Positions 22,401 through 32,722 are shown, counted from the stretch's first letter. The stretch: 64,000 nt of DNA from Symbiodinium natans (GCA_905221605.1 CAJNDS010002186.1:441001-505000), one strand, 5' to 3'. The notes: a model not told the origin generated them from the letters alone. Translations and numbers: made by a program.

Positions 22401-25180
22401 ACTACATCTTCACTGCTCCTATGTCCATGGTGTACTTCATCTTTATCAACAAAGCCATGTCCTCCTCAGTCCGAACAACCTTCGCTGCCAGGGGCTCAGA
22501 GGGCTTCAAGGATTTAAGGGAGGCGACTGGCTTGGATGCCGATGCTCGACGTAGGCCTTGCACTACACCCCAAAGCCCTGATGTTTGCTCTTCAGGGTTT
22601 GGGTTCAGCAACTCGGTGACGTACTTCTCTTTAACAGCTCGGTGGGTACTACTCATTTGGCAGCTCAGTGGAACAGCTCGGTGGGGTTTGTGCCGGTTGC
22701 GGGTGCTGCTACGGCAGAGAGGCACGGTATTGGCAGAGGCAAGAATGCCATGAATCCGCTGCAGTCGAAGCGAGCCCTTGCTGTTGGGGCTTAGGCCAAC
22801 ACTGCTGAGTACGTCAACACAGGGAGGCCACATGCCAACAAGAGCTATACGCTAATGGAAGCTTTCCTGGCGCCCCTTGCCTGCGACTGCCTGTGTTGTG
22901 GGCTCTATAGACGTGCAAGCGGAGCGATATTGAGCGATGCAAAGCTGCAAAGCAATGCAGAACTGTGCTGAGGTATTGGAATTCGCACTACCGGCCGGCT
23001 TTGCGAATCATCTACTGCATCGTGTGGGAGCCTCAGCCCATCCAACATCTGAGAGTTCACAGCTTCACAGCTTGGCGTGGGCGAGGTTGTATCGGTCGAT
23101 GAACAGCGATGGTGCCTTGCCACTCATCCTTGTGTCCTTTACAGACCCGGGCTCAGCGACCGTTGAGAAGTTGTTCCAGCCGACTTGAGTCAGAGCTTGA
23201 GGGCAAAAATGGCTGCGTCGCAAGTATGGTGCTGCCCGTTTGCCGCGTCTTGCAATTGAGGCCTTCGTGTGGATCCTGGCCCCGATCCTCTTCCAGCCGC
23301 CCACAAAGACAGTGTGTGAACAGACCCGTGAACTGGTCGGCTTTGTGGCGAAGGCCCACAAATCCTGCAAATCGGCTGAGTGATGAAAAGTCTTATCTTT
23401 CTGTAAGAGGTCCCTGCTCACCGCGAACGCCTCACCTCTGGAAAGCCCAGCTCTCTCTATGAGGCACTCGAACTCGCGCATGTTCAGGCTGATCGAGTGA
23501 TTCGTCATTGGCTCACCAATTTCGCATGCTTCCCCGTGGCGAGGCAGGCTTCGAGCAAGAGCTGAAGCAGGCCAATCGAGGTCTCGTCCTGCCTCTTATC
23601 TCTGGCTTCCTCCTTTGCCTTCTCTACCTTTTCATGACATCCTCGGACATCTTGGACCAGCCCCTTGGACGCAAAGGAAACAGACGAACTATCTTTGCCC
23701 GGTGCTGTGCGTGCTCGCTCTCTCCCTCCTTCCTCCCAGCTCTCTGACTGAGGATGTGGGCCCCGCTTTGCGGCATGTTCATCCTCTTCCTGTTCCGATC
23801 GGTGCTGGCCATCTCCGGCATCAAGTCTGCAGGCGCGGGCCCAGAGCTTGCCGGAGCTTCCTTGTAGAGGAGAATCGATGGAACTGGCATCTGCTGCCGA
23901 CTCTCCAGCGACACCTCTCCCTCTCAGGTATGATGATGCTGGCCATCCCGTGCCTGTCCCTGCAGCTTGGCTGCTTTTCAACTCTTTGTGCGACTCGCTA
24001 AAACTTGCGCTTGTCAAGGCTTGCTTTTGCTGCAGGTTCGTGATCTTCTTCTCCACTTACATTGTGGAGCCTCCGCTGATTTTGCTGTGACTTGCTAAAG
24101 CTCTGCAACCTCTACGGTGCCCATCTCTACCCCCCACGCGGGTTCCGCCAACCAGAGTGATGAATTCAGTCTGCTCAAGGAGAATCGGGATTTCGGGTCC
24201 CTGCTCGTGGCCACGCTGATCCTAATCCAGTTCTTGACCACCGTGAAGCTGCTGGTCTGGTCCTTCTTCGCCCTGGTGCTGCCGAGAGGCAGCCCACTGG
24301 GCTATGAGCAGGTGGTTCGCTTCACCTTCGACTTCCTGTGCATCTACGAGCTCCAGTTCTTTGGAGCCACTTGTCTCGAGTGAGGGTCAGCGGGGTCAGC
24401 TCCGACTTCCGATTTGTCTTGGTTTCGGTTTCTGATGAGGAGGTGGCTCTGTAGCATCTTCTTTAAATGCTCCTTGCTTGGTCCGCTGCAAGCATGCTTT
24501 CATATGCTTTCCTTCCTCTCAAGCTGGCTGAAGCTCCTTGAGGAGGGTCATGATTTCGTGATACCATGGTCAGCCTGTATTGTGGGCACTTACCGAACCT
24601 GCAGTGACTGCTTGTCGATGCTGTTGAGGGAATGTACCTCTTTTGCAAGTGGCAAATCATGGAATGACATCAACCCTTGCTGCAGTCAGACTATTGTGCT
24701 TTCTTCACGCGGGGTTTGGCGGGGTGGAGTTCTGCGCATGCAGATTTGCTTCTTCTGGATATGCGGATGACCCTTGATCGACGTTGCCGAAAGTCAGACC
24801 GTATGAGTTCGCAAAGACTTTCTTTGCACAAGTAGTCAGTCGTTGTGGCTCATGTGTTGTCATGGTCAATGGATTGATTTGGACATCTTCGAGATCATGT
24901 TTTGCCCCTGAACACTGAGCACGGAATGCTGCTTGCGCACTTACGTGTCCTGCAAAGAGGGCTTCTTGAGGGGTTTTCCGGCAGCCGATGCAGGCTTTGG
25001 TTGTGCTGATTCTGCAGACCATCTTCGCCAGCATACTGTGGCACCCCTCTCAGGGTTGGAAAAGACATCATGGCCTCAATGGTCGTTTGTGGCATCGTGT
25101 TAGGCCGTTAGATGCCCCAAGGTTGCTGGATAGACCTCCTCTGCGGCTGCGCACGGGCCTGATCCTCAACAGGTGGGGGG
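11453..25180 (+). CDS. Glycoside-hydrolase-like domain fused to GT48 1,3-beta-glucan synthase
   Basis: The start ATG at 11453 opens a clear signal peptide (MARTVAIAILWLPGILAF). Domain order: signal peptide; TIM-barrel glycosidase-like region 11663-13485; a membrane helix about 13850-13950; FKS1-like N-terminal region with membrane helices 14640-16972; GT48 catalytic region 17175-20146; C-terminal membrane helices 21405-25180. GT48 enzymes (FKS1 in fungi, callose synthase in plants) polymerise UDP-glucose into 1,3-beta-glucan across the plasma membrane. Numerous introns interrupt the gene; the longest clear one is 20147-21404. I infer one transcript because the parts are collinear with the family, share strand, and no stop/start pair or gene boundary is seen between them. 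The last exon and true stop are uncertain. Confidence 0.75.
13572..16972 (+). CDS. Membrane and FKS1-like N-terminal region of the glucan synthase
   Basis: 13602-14165 encodes a Cys-containing extracellular stretch, then a hydrophobic helix (LIAFYAASGLFVCLGLGTL) followed by RRR, a likely signal-anchor. 14650-14985 and 15040-15360 are soluble helical exons. 15480-16490 holds the FKS1-type motif NFDDINDC, then KTWSEPVGLWVAFNFIVNYK and several membrane helices; 16541-16975 adds two more helices (ALSSMLMMYFIFNLFVAIVG). Plant and fungal GT48 proteins have the same 'DDINE' then membrane-cluster order ahead of the catalytic loop. Confidence 0.7.
14250..14259 (-). repeat. Single telomere-type word (ccctaaaccc)
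   Basis: One copy of ccctaaaccc, followed by gaaacccc; complement gives the TTTAGGG-type telomere word. Intronic and too short to mean more than a relic. Confidence 0.5.
14468..14480 (+). repeat. Run of 13 C upstream of an acceptor
   Basis: Thirteen C then tttt and gccacag, which may serve as a polypyrimidine tract for a splice acceptor near 14491. Confidence 0.7.
15404..15469 (+). repeat. 33-bp direct tandem duplication
   Basis: A 32-base block at 15404-15435 recurs exactly at 15437-15468, period 33. It lies just upstream of the acceptor gtgcag at about 15482, so it is probably intronic, although the period of 33 would keep a reading frame. Confidence 0.95.
17175..20146 (+). CDS. GT48 catalytic domain exons
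   Basis: Exon 17175-17990 encodes IPSLTQIVPVYSEE, REWASHRAQSVIRTVNGA and HYHRALKVLLEG, equivalent to the 'WAS.R.QT..RT..G...Y..AL' block of GT48. 18120-18480 encodes RLWGQAQIKGLQNFRGGG. 18690-19160 has GNLTQGKAGNQLGALRF and MMDANMGCYAGE, the 'GKPENQNHA...DMNQD' region; 19330-19430 has IIGFREHIF. 19806-20146 has MHYGHPDFMDGFW, RGSVSKASPHINLSEDIFAG and EKGREVQFL, the most conserved blocks of the family. The exon ends at a GT donor at 20147. A Lys-Asp-Gly triplet repeat (KDGKDGKDGE) near 17767 is a local coding expansion. Confidence 0.9.
20147..21404 (+). other. Large intron of the glucan synthase gene
   Basis: Starts CAG|GTTTTG after HDAQ and ends cag before YIHN, and the joined protein runs on in the family's order. 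It contains an 11-G run (20379-20389) and a GT dinucleotide repeat (20616-20631). No internal gene recognised. Confidence 0.65.
21405..25180 (+). CDS. C-terminal membrane region of the glucan synthase
   Basis: 21405-21560 continues directly from the catalytic domain in register (YIHNVLVDISTEVFVF, a membrane helix). 22286-22540 has FLTPAFSAMLPAIIGLGIEY and SSSVRTTFA. 22815-22870 has NTGRPHANKSYTLMEAFL, matching the 'TGRGF...SFTLMYR.F' block. 22980-23030 has HYRPALRIIYCIVW, 23240-23380 has WILAPILFQPPTK ('W..aP..FNP'), 23508-23650 EQELKQANRGLVLPLISG, 23765-23850 a helix, 24040-24090 and 24150-24383 two further helices. A last exon about 24985-25175 has ILQTIFASILW and LRLRTGLILNR before a GTGGGG donor. 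The stop codon exon was not found. Confidence 0.7.
21957..21981 (+). repeat. C13-A12 homopolymer junction
   Basis: Thirteen C followed directly by twelve A, then caataaaag. Intronic. An A run behind a unique sequence could be a retroposition scar, but no flanking target duplication was seen. Confidence 0.85.
24384..24984. other. Gap without recognised exon in the glucan synthase 3' part
   Basis: About 600 bp between two membrane-helix exons; open frames are short and none resembles GT48. Read as intron. Confidence 0.45.
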
Positions 25181-25544
25181 TCCCAAAGACAGGAGTCCCA
25201 GGAGTCCCTCCTTAAAGCTGCCTTAGGGCCTTGCGCCGTGAGCTGCAGCACGAAACTGACTGGGCTTTTTCCCTTTGCGTGCGAGCTGCAGTCCCTGAGC
25301 AGGCGTGTGTCGATCGGAAGCGTGGCTGCATGTTTGAAAGCACCCCGGGGCCCGCCCCTGCTCTCTGGGTGAATGTTTGTTGCTCGGTTGCTCTTGTCGT
25401 TTTGGTCGTTGTTCTTGCACCTTGTTGCACTTGAGGATGTGTGCGGACGATCTTCGGTGAGCCTGAGAGCCGCGGCCTCAGCCTCCAGAACGATGTGGCA
25501 CGCGTGGCTCTGCCGGCTCACGTTCTCACATGTTCTCTCTGAGT

Positions 25545-25715
25545 CAAACACGTAACAGAAAACAACCGGGGTGTAACAGAAATAATGCCCCACAAAAAGG
25601 CGAAGCAGAAACTGCTGGGAAGCGTGACGGAAACCAACCTGGACGTGTGAGAACAGTGACCGAAACCAAGGGGAGGCGAAACAGAAACCAACCGTGAGAC
25701 AGGTTAAGGGGGGGG
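25545..25715 (-). repeat. Degenerate GGTTTCYGTYAC-type array, left arm
   Basis: Read on the - strand: words ggtttctgtttcg, ggtttcggtcac, ggtttccgtcac, gtttctgcttcg, atttctgttac, gttttctgttac spaced roughly 20-35 bp apart. The related array at 25905-26060 reads the same way on the + strand. Confidence 0.6.
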
Positions 25716-25775
25716 ACGGGGACAACAGAAATTCATGCTTGGATCGATTGCAGGCGTGCTTCTGGGAGGGTTCAG

Positions 25776-25895
25776 GACTCAGGGTTTAGGTTTAGGGGTT
25801 CGGCACAAGGGTTCAGGCTGCAGCATTCGGCTTTTGGCTTTAGGCTTGAGAGTTTAGTGCTCAGGGTTTTTTGGTTCAGGCTTCAGGGCTAGCTT
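25776..25895 (+). repeat. Degenerate telomere-like (TTTAGGG/TTCAGGG) stretch
   Basis: Contains agggtttaggtttagggg near 25784 and then repeated gggttcagg, ggctttagg, gggttttttgg words over about 120 bp. TTTAGGG is the plant- and dinoflagellate-type telomere repeat; here it is too degenerate to be a functional telomere. Confidence 0.5.
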
Positions 25896-25904
25896 CAGGG
25901 ATTG

Positions 25905-26060
25905 GCAGTTTCCGTGACAAGCTCTGAGTTGGTTGCCATTGCAGGTTTAGCTGGTTTCCCTTACGCCCGCGTCTGGTTTCCGCATCGTCGGGCATGGTTT
26001 GCATTACACGTTCCTGGGTTTGTGTTGCGGTTCCCGGCCTGGTTTGGTGACATTCTTGTT
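25905..26060 (+). repeat. Degenerate GGTTTC array, right arm (inverted relative to left)
   Basis: Words gtttccgtgac, ggtttcccttacg, ggtttccgcatcg, ggtttgcattac, ggtttgtgttgcg, ggtttggtgac on the + strand at about 20-30 bp intervals. Confidence 0.6.
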
Positions 26061-26785
26061 TGGCCATCCTCACCCTGTACTCTATAGCTGAGTCTATCGG
26101 AGCTCGCGCTGCGAGCTTAGGCAAAGATGAGTGCATCACCGTCAAGGTGGATGGATGAAAATGGATGTGACTCGCCTTTGCATCATCCAAACCTTATAGG
26201 TCTAGTGACGAGCAGACGGAATGTCTTCGTGTAGCCTGGGTGAACCAGCCCAGCCGCAGAAACCTGATTTTGGGGACTACCTGCTTCAATGCTAAGCAGA
26301 GTACCTGCCCATGGAGATGTGACACCAGCATCTCGTGCGCGGACGGTGAGGGCCATTTTCTTGCAAGCAACTCTCCAAAGAAAGGACGTATGCATATTCT
26401 CATGGCCAACGCTCAAAGCAAGAAACTGGCACTGATTGTCGGCAGCCTAGTCTGGCCTTACAGAGCATGTACAGCTTCTCCCAGACATTTTGCTGGTCCC
26501 GTGCTGCCCACAAGCTGGCAACACCACCTTTGTGAGACACTCGCATTCAACGCGCTTCAAGATGAAGTCGCGAGTCGTAGTTCTTGTAAAGCTCGTGAAA
26601 CCTTGTTAATTCAAACTGCATCCATGCAAGTTGGCAACCTACTTGTCTGCTTGCCTGGCTTTGAGTCGCCGGCTTCGCTCCAGAAACAAAGCTGACGGAT
26701 ACCTGTTGCTGTTCATTGAGATGTCTCGTGGTTTGCGGTAAGACTGACCTGGCCGCAGCAAAGCTTGTTCGAGTGGACTTGATCC

Positions 26786-29700
26786 ATGGAATTCATCGAA
26801 AGAGGCCCCAGCAAGGCAAATGACAGGAGGGGCCATGGGGGGGCCAGCGCCCACATCAGCGCCAGAGCGACCACCGGTTTTGAGACCCTGGCAAGCGGAT
26901 CGCACCTCCGCTGCAGGTCCAAGGCAAGCATGGCTGTACCGACCGGAGGGAGGAGCGGGATGCGCCAGTGGACGAGTCTGCGTGATTCGGTTCGGAGCTG
27001 TCAGAGGAACCAGGACTGGCAAGAGGCCCTGCGTCTTCTGGACACCATGCAGTCTCGAAGGATGGACCAAGTCTCCGTCTGCGCAGCGATGAGCTGCTGT
27101 ACCAGGCCGGGTGTGCTGAGGGTGCTTTCAGGAGCCGAAAAAGCGTATAGCCTCCAGCATGGACCAGTGCACACGGGGGGCTTGTGTGACCGTGTGATTG
27201 TAAAGTGATGTAACGTGCTTCGAATCGCAGGGCCGGCATCTGGGAAGCGAGCCTGGCCCTCTTTGCGTGGCTTCTCGCTTCATCGGTGGCCCCGGACCCT
27301 GTCACCTTTAGCGCGGCCCTGTCAACTTGTGCGGGCTCTCGATGGACCATCGCGCCTTGGCCACTACTTCTTCAGCTCTGTATTAGACAGTGAAACAGCA
27401 GTAACCCCGTAGTAGCTGCAGCATGCTACAAGTACCTCTGCCTCTTTCCCCACGTTCCGAAAACCGACAGATCAGAGAAGAGTAGAGCAGCCGAGCAAGG
27501 CGATCTTGCTGCTTCAGCAGCTCATGGCGATGGCTGTGGAAGCTGACACCATATGTTTCAACTCTGCTACTTGGACACAGCTCAGAACTCAAGTCGTCAA
27601 CTGCGAGTCACCTCGTAATCGCCTCGCGCACGATCTGTCGTGTGAGGCCATCAGTGCTTGTGACAAGACTGCATGGCAAGCTGCGCTGTGGCTGCTCCAA
27701 GCAATGCCTACAGCTGGAGCCATTTGGCATTTAACGCAGTTGTGTCCTGAGCAGCACTTCTGCAAGGATTGTTCGTGATCAGTTCCAAGGTGAGACCCAA
27801 TTGCATCACCTTCACCGCTTGCATGAACGTGTGCCCGTGGACCGCTGCCCTGCATCTCCTCGATCAGATGCAAAGCATCAGCATCCCTCCCAACGACATC
27901 ACGATGAACACGGTGGCTTGGTTGCCTTGAGAATCCTTGAGAGCTGTCGAGGGGGTATTCTGAGTACTGCGGGCAAGTTGGAATAGGAATGCCTGGCTTT
28001 CAGAGTGCAGGCCATGCAGACCTGTTCAGGGCAGTGGCAGACACTGTTGCAGCTAATGGTGCTCCTGCCGAGCTTGGCCATTCAAGCTGAGACTTGGCAA
28101 AAAGAAGGCACATGCGGTGAACACACGACCCGTATCTCCGTGAATATTGCAAGATGTGTTCCTCTTTCTGGCCATTAGTCCCATACTCATGGTGCGCAAG
28201 TCGTTTCGGGTTGGGTCTTTTGACGCATGGTTTCTCATGTGTTTCGTTTAGTCAAGCTCATGGCATGGTCGTGCAGAGTCAGGGGGGCGTGCGGCACTTC
28301 AACATCCTTGCATCCCCTCAAAGTTGCAAACCAAAGGGTACCCTCCAACCAACAACCTGAGTAAATCCTGCCCATTCTGTCGGTGTAGTGGCTTCTATGT
28401 TCTGGAGAAGGGGGCGGGCCAAAAATGTAAATGCGACAGCGCGCTTGGGAGCAACTGCTGGTTTTCCAAACTTGCTGGGCAAGATCCTGAACTCTAGCGA
28501 CTCCAGCACTCTTGTAGTTCGCTGTGACTTTGGCCAGCAAAGTGTTCATTTGGAGATATGGTTAGTTTGACGGGTGGTGAGCCTATGTCTTCTTCACTCG
28601 TGAAATGAGGACTTTGTCAGCTACAGCACGGCATCCTGGCTGCAAGAGATGAAAGGCAGTCTGACAGGCATCTCTTGACAGGATGCAAGTCCATCCCAGG
28701 CCATCAGCGCCTGCGAGAGCGCCGGGCGCTGGCAGCACGCGGCCCTGCTCTGGGAGTCCATGGCCGCGAGCCGCGCCCAGGGCAACGTGATTTGCCGCTT
28801 GTCATCGCTCGTCCATGCTTGTCCGTGCTGTTGCTGTGAGCGTGGGAAAGGTACATATATGGGTGTTCTTTCGGGAGTCTGTTGCCGCAGCTGTTCCGTG
28901 AGGTTACAACGCAGCCATCAGTGCCTTTGGCTCAGCGGGGCGGTGGCAGCTGTCGCTGGAGCACTACCGCTTACTGCGCTCTGCATTGCCGCCCACTTGA
29001 CTGCAGTTGGCTGCTGGCTCCGTGTGGGGGACATGGTGTCGGGTGTGCTTGCACACGCCACTAGAATCACTAGAAACTTGGTGGTGTGCCATTGCCAGAG
29101 CCAAGGCCTGATCAAGTCAGCTGCGGTGCGTTGATGGATGCGGTTGCAAAAGGAGGTCTCTGGGAGCGGAGCCTTGCTGTTCTTTCATCCATGGCGAGAT
29201 TGAGGCTCGTGCCGGACATCTTCAACTACAATATCGCTCTAGAGGCATCCGGCGACTGGCAGCAAGCAGTGGGGCTGCTGGGATGCAGAGAAGGAGGCAG
29301 TCCACCGAACGGGATCACATACTCGAACGCCATGACGGTGCTCGCAGTGCACGGGCGCTGGAAGCTGGCCCTCGGCATGGCCCGCCGCAGCTTGGCAGAG
29401 CAGCGCTGTGCATTCAAAAGCAAGGACATACCATCTCAAAAAACACGACGGACCGTTGGGACCATGACCATGAGAGACCTGAGATGATCCAAGGCATGCG
29501 CGGAGACAGATGCCACAGCGACGCTTGGCCGGAGTTGGCTGCGGTCATGTGCAAGCATGAGGTATATGAGATCTACCTTCTTGAGCAGTTTCTAAGGAGA
29601 TCGCACATGGCTCGGCTCTCAATGCTTGCGAGAAGGGTCAACAGTGGCAGACTTCCCTGAAGATGCTGCGATCCTTTGTTGCAAGACCAGTGCAAGACCA

Positions 29701-32175
29701 ATTGACACGTCCGTCTGTTTTTTTTGGCACTATTTCTTGGCCCTTGTTGCCCTTGTTGCCCTTGTTGCTTCCGGAGTGTGCCTGTTGCCAGGATGGATGG
29801 CGCAACAAAGCATCGAGACAAACGAGATCTGCTACCGGGCAGCCGTGGCCCCAGGCGCAAGCCATACTGTAAAGGCGAGGGAGGCACAAGACTGTCAAAG
29901 CTAAGGTGATCAGTGCGTCCGAGCAAGAAGACCAGCCACTTGCTCTGAGGGCTTAAGGCTTCAGCTGGTATTCCATGAGGGTATCGTTGCGCGCGAGTTG
30001 CGCGGTGCCTCCACAGTTGAGGTGGCCGGTGGCGCTGATGTTGCTGCTGGACCCGTCCACACCCGCCGGTGCCGCTGTGAACTCCGTGGCGGAAATCTCC
30101 CCGCTCTCCGCCTCCGAGGCGGTGCAGGCGTCCTGGAGGCCAGGCCCCTTGCAGGCTTCCAGAAGCCATCTGCATCCTTGCAGATATTGATGGTTGGAGT
30201 GGCTTACAGGTTCGGTCCTTTGGTGAATTCGTAGGCGTTGTTGGGCCCTGTTGGAGAGGTGGAGTCGGATCCGACGCCACAGCGGCAGGCTGCCGCTGCC
30301 TGAGCTGCCGGCGCAGAGGCTGTCTGAGGATCAACTTCCTCGCCTCACCTTGCAGGAGCAAAAGACAGACCACAGCGTGCTTCGCATCATGCTAGCAAGA
30401 GATGCAGATTGCGCAAGATGCTTCGCTTCGCAAGACGCTGCCGAAGGAGCTGAGCGTCCTCGCCTGGTCGATGGCGTCCTCGGAAAGCTCGGAGAGCTCA
30501 GCAAGCTTTGGGCACACCTGGGACGCCCTCCTCCAAGAGGTCCGCATCCGGCTGCAGAGCGGGGAGGACACCAGGAATGCATAGGATGCAGAATGTAGAG
30601 ACGTGAAAATTTGCTCGTCTTGTCGCTTGCGATGTCGAGTGCGATGTCGATTGCAGAGGAGCGGCGGCTCCCGATGCGGGCGCTGGCGACGTTGGCCTGG
30701 TCCATGGCTGCGTCGCCCGAGCCTGGGCTTTTCGATGTCTTCGGTGCGATGCAGAGGGAGCTCGCCAACCGGGTGCCTCTTCTTCGAGGTAGAGAGGCCA
30801 GGAGCTCGAGCACAGACATGCTGGAGGTTCTCTGGGCTTCCAACTTTGCGGGTTACCTACAGCTGCGCAGCCTGCCGCCTGTGTGGGACGCTCTCCAACG
30901 TGTGGCGCGGGCTTTGGACGGCTCAACCGTCTCTGGCGTCTCGCAGTTGCCCTCGCAGTCCTCGCAGCCACGCCTTTCCCGCCATGACCGCCTTGCCCTG
31001 CTGCGGCAGCCTCCAAATCCAAGCGCGCCTGAAGTCGTGATTGAACTCTGGGACAGCTGCCTGGCATCACTAGCATCCGTATGCACCCGTCATCCTTAGT
31101 TTGCCGTCCGGGCCGTCCACCCTTCTTGTTTCATCTGAGGACTCGTGATCCACAAGCCGCCGGGGTGGCAGGTGCACAAGATTGCACAACCTAAATCCCA
31201 ATGGGGAAAGGTAGCGGATTCGCGAGGATTTCGCAGGTTTGCCTTGGCAACTTTGCCTCTCTCAGGGTTTTTTCTGTTTGCTCTCACAGAAGGCCTTGAC
31301 GCAACGTGCAAGTGCATGTGTGATCATGCGGGATGGTGTTCCACAGCTGGTCTGGTTGAGGTCGATGAGTCTGGAGATGCCTCTGGCAAGCCCCTTTCGC
31401 AGTACGTGCAGCAGCTCCCCAACCATCGCAACCTGCCTATCCACCATGATGAGTCTCACCAGCGAGGATTCCTGCATCGTTTGGATGTGCCAAGCTCCGG
31501 AATGATCCTGGTCGCTTCTACTTACTCTGCCTACTACGATCTTCAATTTCAGCTCTCCTCGGGGATCTTGATCCGAGACTATGCTGTCCTGTCACATGGC
31601 TGGTGGAGTGCTGACCGTGGGGTCATTCGCGCGTCAGTGACCTGGGCCGAGACTGGCGCCCAGAAGGACAGCCCAAGCCGCATTACACCCGGTAAGAACT
31701 CCGAGACAAACCTCAAGGTCCTCAGCCACTCTGTGCGCATGGGAAGCACACTGTCCCTTCTGGCAATTCGGATTGGCACCGGGCGGAAGCATCAGATCCG
31801 GGTTCACACCGCGCATGCCGGACACGCCACCGTGAGCGATGGTGGCGTGGACGAATTGAGGTCCTTGAGGTCAACTTGAGGTCAACTTGAGGTCAACTTG
31901 AGGTCAACTTGAGGTCAACTTGAGGTCAACTTGAGGTCAACTTGAGGTCAACTTGAGGTCAACTTGAGGTCAACTTGAGGTCAACTTGAGGTCAACTTGA
32001 GGGTTGGGAGTTGCGTCTCTGTGTGCTTGTGACGTGACAGACTCCTTTGCCAGAGCTGTGCCAAGGTATGTATTCTGCTGCAGAGACGTACGCCTCCGAT
32101 CAGGATTGGTGCCGGCGGATATTCCTGCACCGGTGCGCCCCGCAATGCACGCGAACTGCTCGACGAAGAGACTAA
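26786..32175 (+). CDS. Gene B: PPR - helical linker - RluA pseudouridine synthase
   Basis: PPR exons: 26957-27150 (DSVRSCQRNQDWQEALRLL), 27231-27330 (WEASLALFAWLL, VTFSAALSTCAG), about 27505-27560, 27630-27720 (AISACDKTAWQAALWLL), 27793-27935 (ITFTACMNVC, AALHLLDQM), 28008-28085 (MQTCSGQWQTLLQLM), 28701-28787 (ISACESAGRWQHAALLWESM), 28903-28975 (YNAAISAFGSAGRWQLSLE), 29095-29440, 29601-29740 (SALNACEKGQQWQTSLKML), 29975-30190. Helical linker 30402-31090, RluA domain 31145-32175. Start ATG is uncertain (26786 or 26957). From 28701 on the gene is part of a 5.66 kb direct duplication shared almost exactly with gene C. Proposed role as for gene A: PPR-addressed uridine-to-pseudouridine conversion, probably in an organelle (inference). 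Confidence 0.75.
29086..29487 (+). CDS. Gene B PPR exon inside duplication copy 1
   Basis: Starts after an acceptor near 29095; encodes PDQVSCGALMDAVAKGG, LWERSLAVLSSM, IFNYNIALEASGDWQQAV and ITYSNAMTVLAVHGRWKLAL: three PPR motifs. Near-identical to 34750-35151 in gene C. The frame's TGA at 29485 probably lies beyond the donor. Confidence 0.75.
   Translation: MPLPEPRPDQVSCGALMDAVAKGGLWERSLAVLSSMARLRLVPDIFNYNIALEASGDWQQAVGLLGCREGGSPPNGITYSNAMTVLAVHGRWKLALGMARRSLAEQRCAFKSKDIPSQKTRRTVGTMTMRDLR
30402..31099 (+). CDS. Gene B helical linker domain
   Basis: Two exons, 30402-30584 and 30611-31099, encode repeated Leu/Ala helices with ELSVLAWSMASSE, RALATLAWSMAA and DMLEVLWASNFAGYLQL. No PPR motifs. 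The pattern 'L-A-W-x-M/L-A' followed by 'LW-A' recurs in genes A, C and D between PPRs and RluA, so it is a conserved part of the architecture. Duplicate at 36066-36763. Confidence 0.6.
31145..32175 (+). CDS. Gene B RluA pseudouridine synthase domain
   Basis: Exon 1 ends HKPPGWQ at about 31171 before a GT donor. The main exon (about 31280-31840) has GKPLSQYVQQLP, HRLDVPSSGM (catalytic Asp codon 31484-31486), YYDLQFQL, IRDYAVLSHGW and IGTGRKHQIRVHTAHAG. A donor at VSD|G (about 31844) opens the intron that holds the 11-bp repeat; the last exon from about 32079 encodes ETYASDQDWCRRIFLHRC and ends TAA at 32173-32175. All catalytic motifs are intact. Confidence 0.85.
31867..31998 (+). repeat. 11-bp minisatellite GAGGTCAACTT, 12 copies
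   Basis: Twelve perfect head-to-tail units occupy 132 bp in the penultimate intron of gene B's RluA region. The matching array in gene C has nine units. Confidence 0.98.
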
Positions 32176-32265
32176 TTAAGCGAAGAACGACTAGCTTGCG
32201 ACTGGCAGCTCGTTGAGCTTAGCTGATGGTCAGGTACCACCTAGCGTTCCGGTCAAGTGCCTTGC

Positions 32266-32332
32266 ATGGAGAAGACTTCGAGGCGGACTTTGGGGAGAAT
32301 CGCGAAGTTCTCTCAGTGTGCAAGTCTGCGCG
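32266..32332 (+). CDS. Candidate 5' leader exon of gene C
   Basis: ATG at 32266 opens MEKTSRRTLGRIAKFSQC, Arg/Lys/Ser-rich without acidic residues after position 2, like an organelle transit peptide, and runs into a consensus donor (CG|GTAAGT, 32333). The corresponding exon in the other copy (37897-37970) carries a 7-bp insertion that changes the frame, so it may instead be untranslated. Confidence 0.35.
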
Positions 32333-32651
32333 GTAAGTCCCGTGGCTCCGGTTCTGTGAAGGCCAATGGTGCATTGCCGCCGGATCTGCAGGACAGCCTT
32401 CAGATGGCACAGGCGAGCGGCGTGATTTTGACATGTGTGCAACCTTTGCAGTTCAGTTTCCATCCATTATGCAAAGCTCGAGGTCGTTCGACCCTCCTCC
32501 CAAAGGGCAAGGCAGGAGCATTGGGCAACGCCTTGGGCAACGTCTTGGGCAATGCTCTCCTGATAGGTCGGTGCGCTTCGCCTCCCTGCCACCATGGCAC
32601 ATGTGCTCACAGTTTCACAGTTGACGCGGGGGGCTGAAAAGGAGCGACCCT

Positions 32652-32722
32652 GCACACCCGCACACACACGCACACACAGAGACACGGAGACGCAGAGACA
32701 GACACACAGGCAGAGTCACACG
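32652..32722 (+). repeat. CA/GA-rich simple repeat
   Basis: cacacacg and gacacagag words; counterpart at 38289-38359 differs by small indels. Confidence 0.85.

Larger units (their letters stand above)
25190..26785. other. Non-coding, repeat-rich spacer
   Basis: No gene recognised between the last glucan synthase exon and gene B. It contains two opposing arrays of GGTTTC-type words and a degenerate telomere-like stretch (listed separately). Some open frames exist on both strands but none has a known motif. Confidence 0.5.

Noticed and set aside
25776-25895. A telomere or chromosome end
   Set aside because: Words are degenerate and unique sequence with genes continues on both sides.
29573-30373. 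266-residue open frame on the - strand, repeated at 35237-36037
   Set aside because: Gln/Arg/Pro-rich shadow of PPR exons on the + strand; duplicated only because the whole 5.66 kb segment is duplicated. No motif.
31867-31998. CRISPR-like or centromere-like array
   Set aside because: Perfect 11-bp head-to-tail units without spacers, inside an intron; a plain minisatellite.
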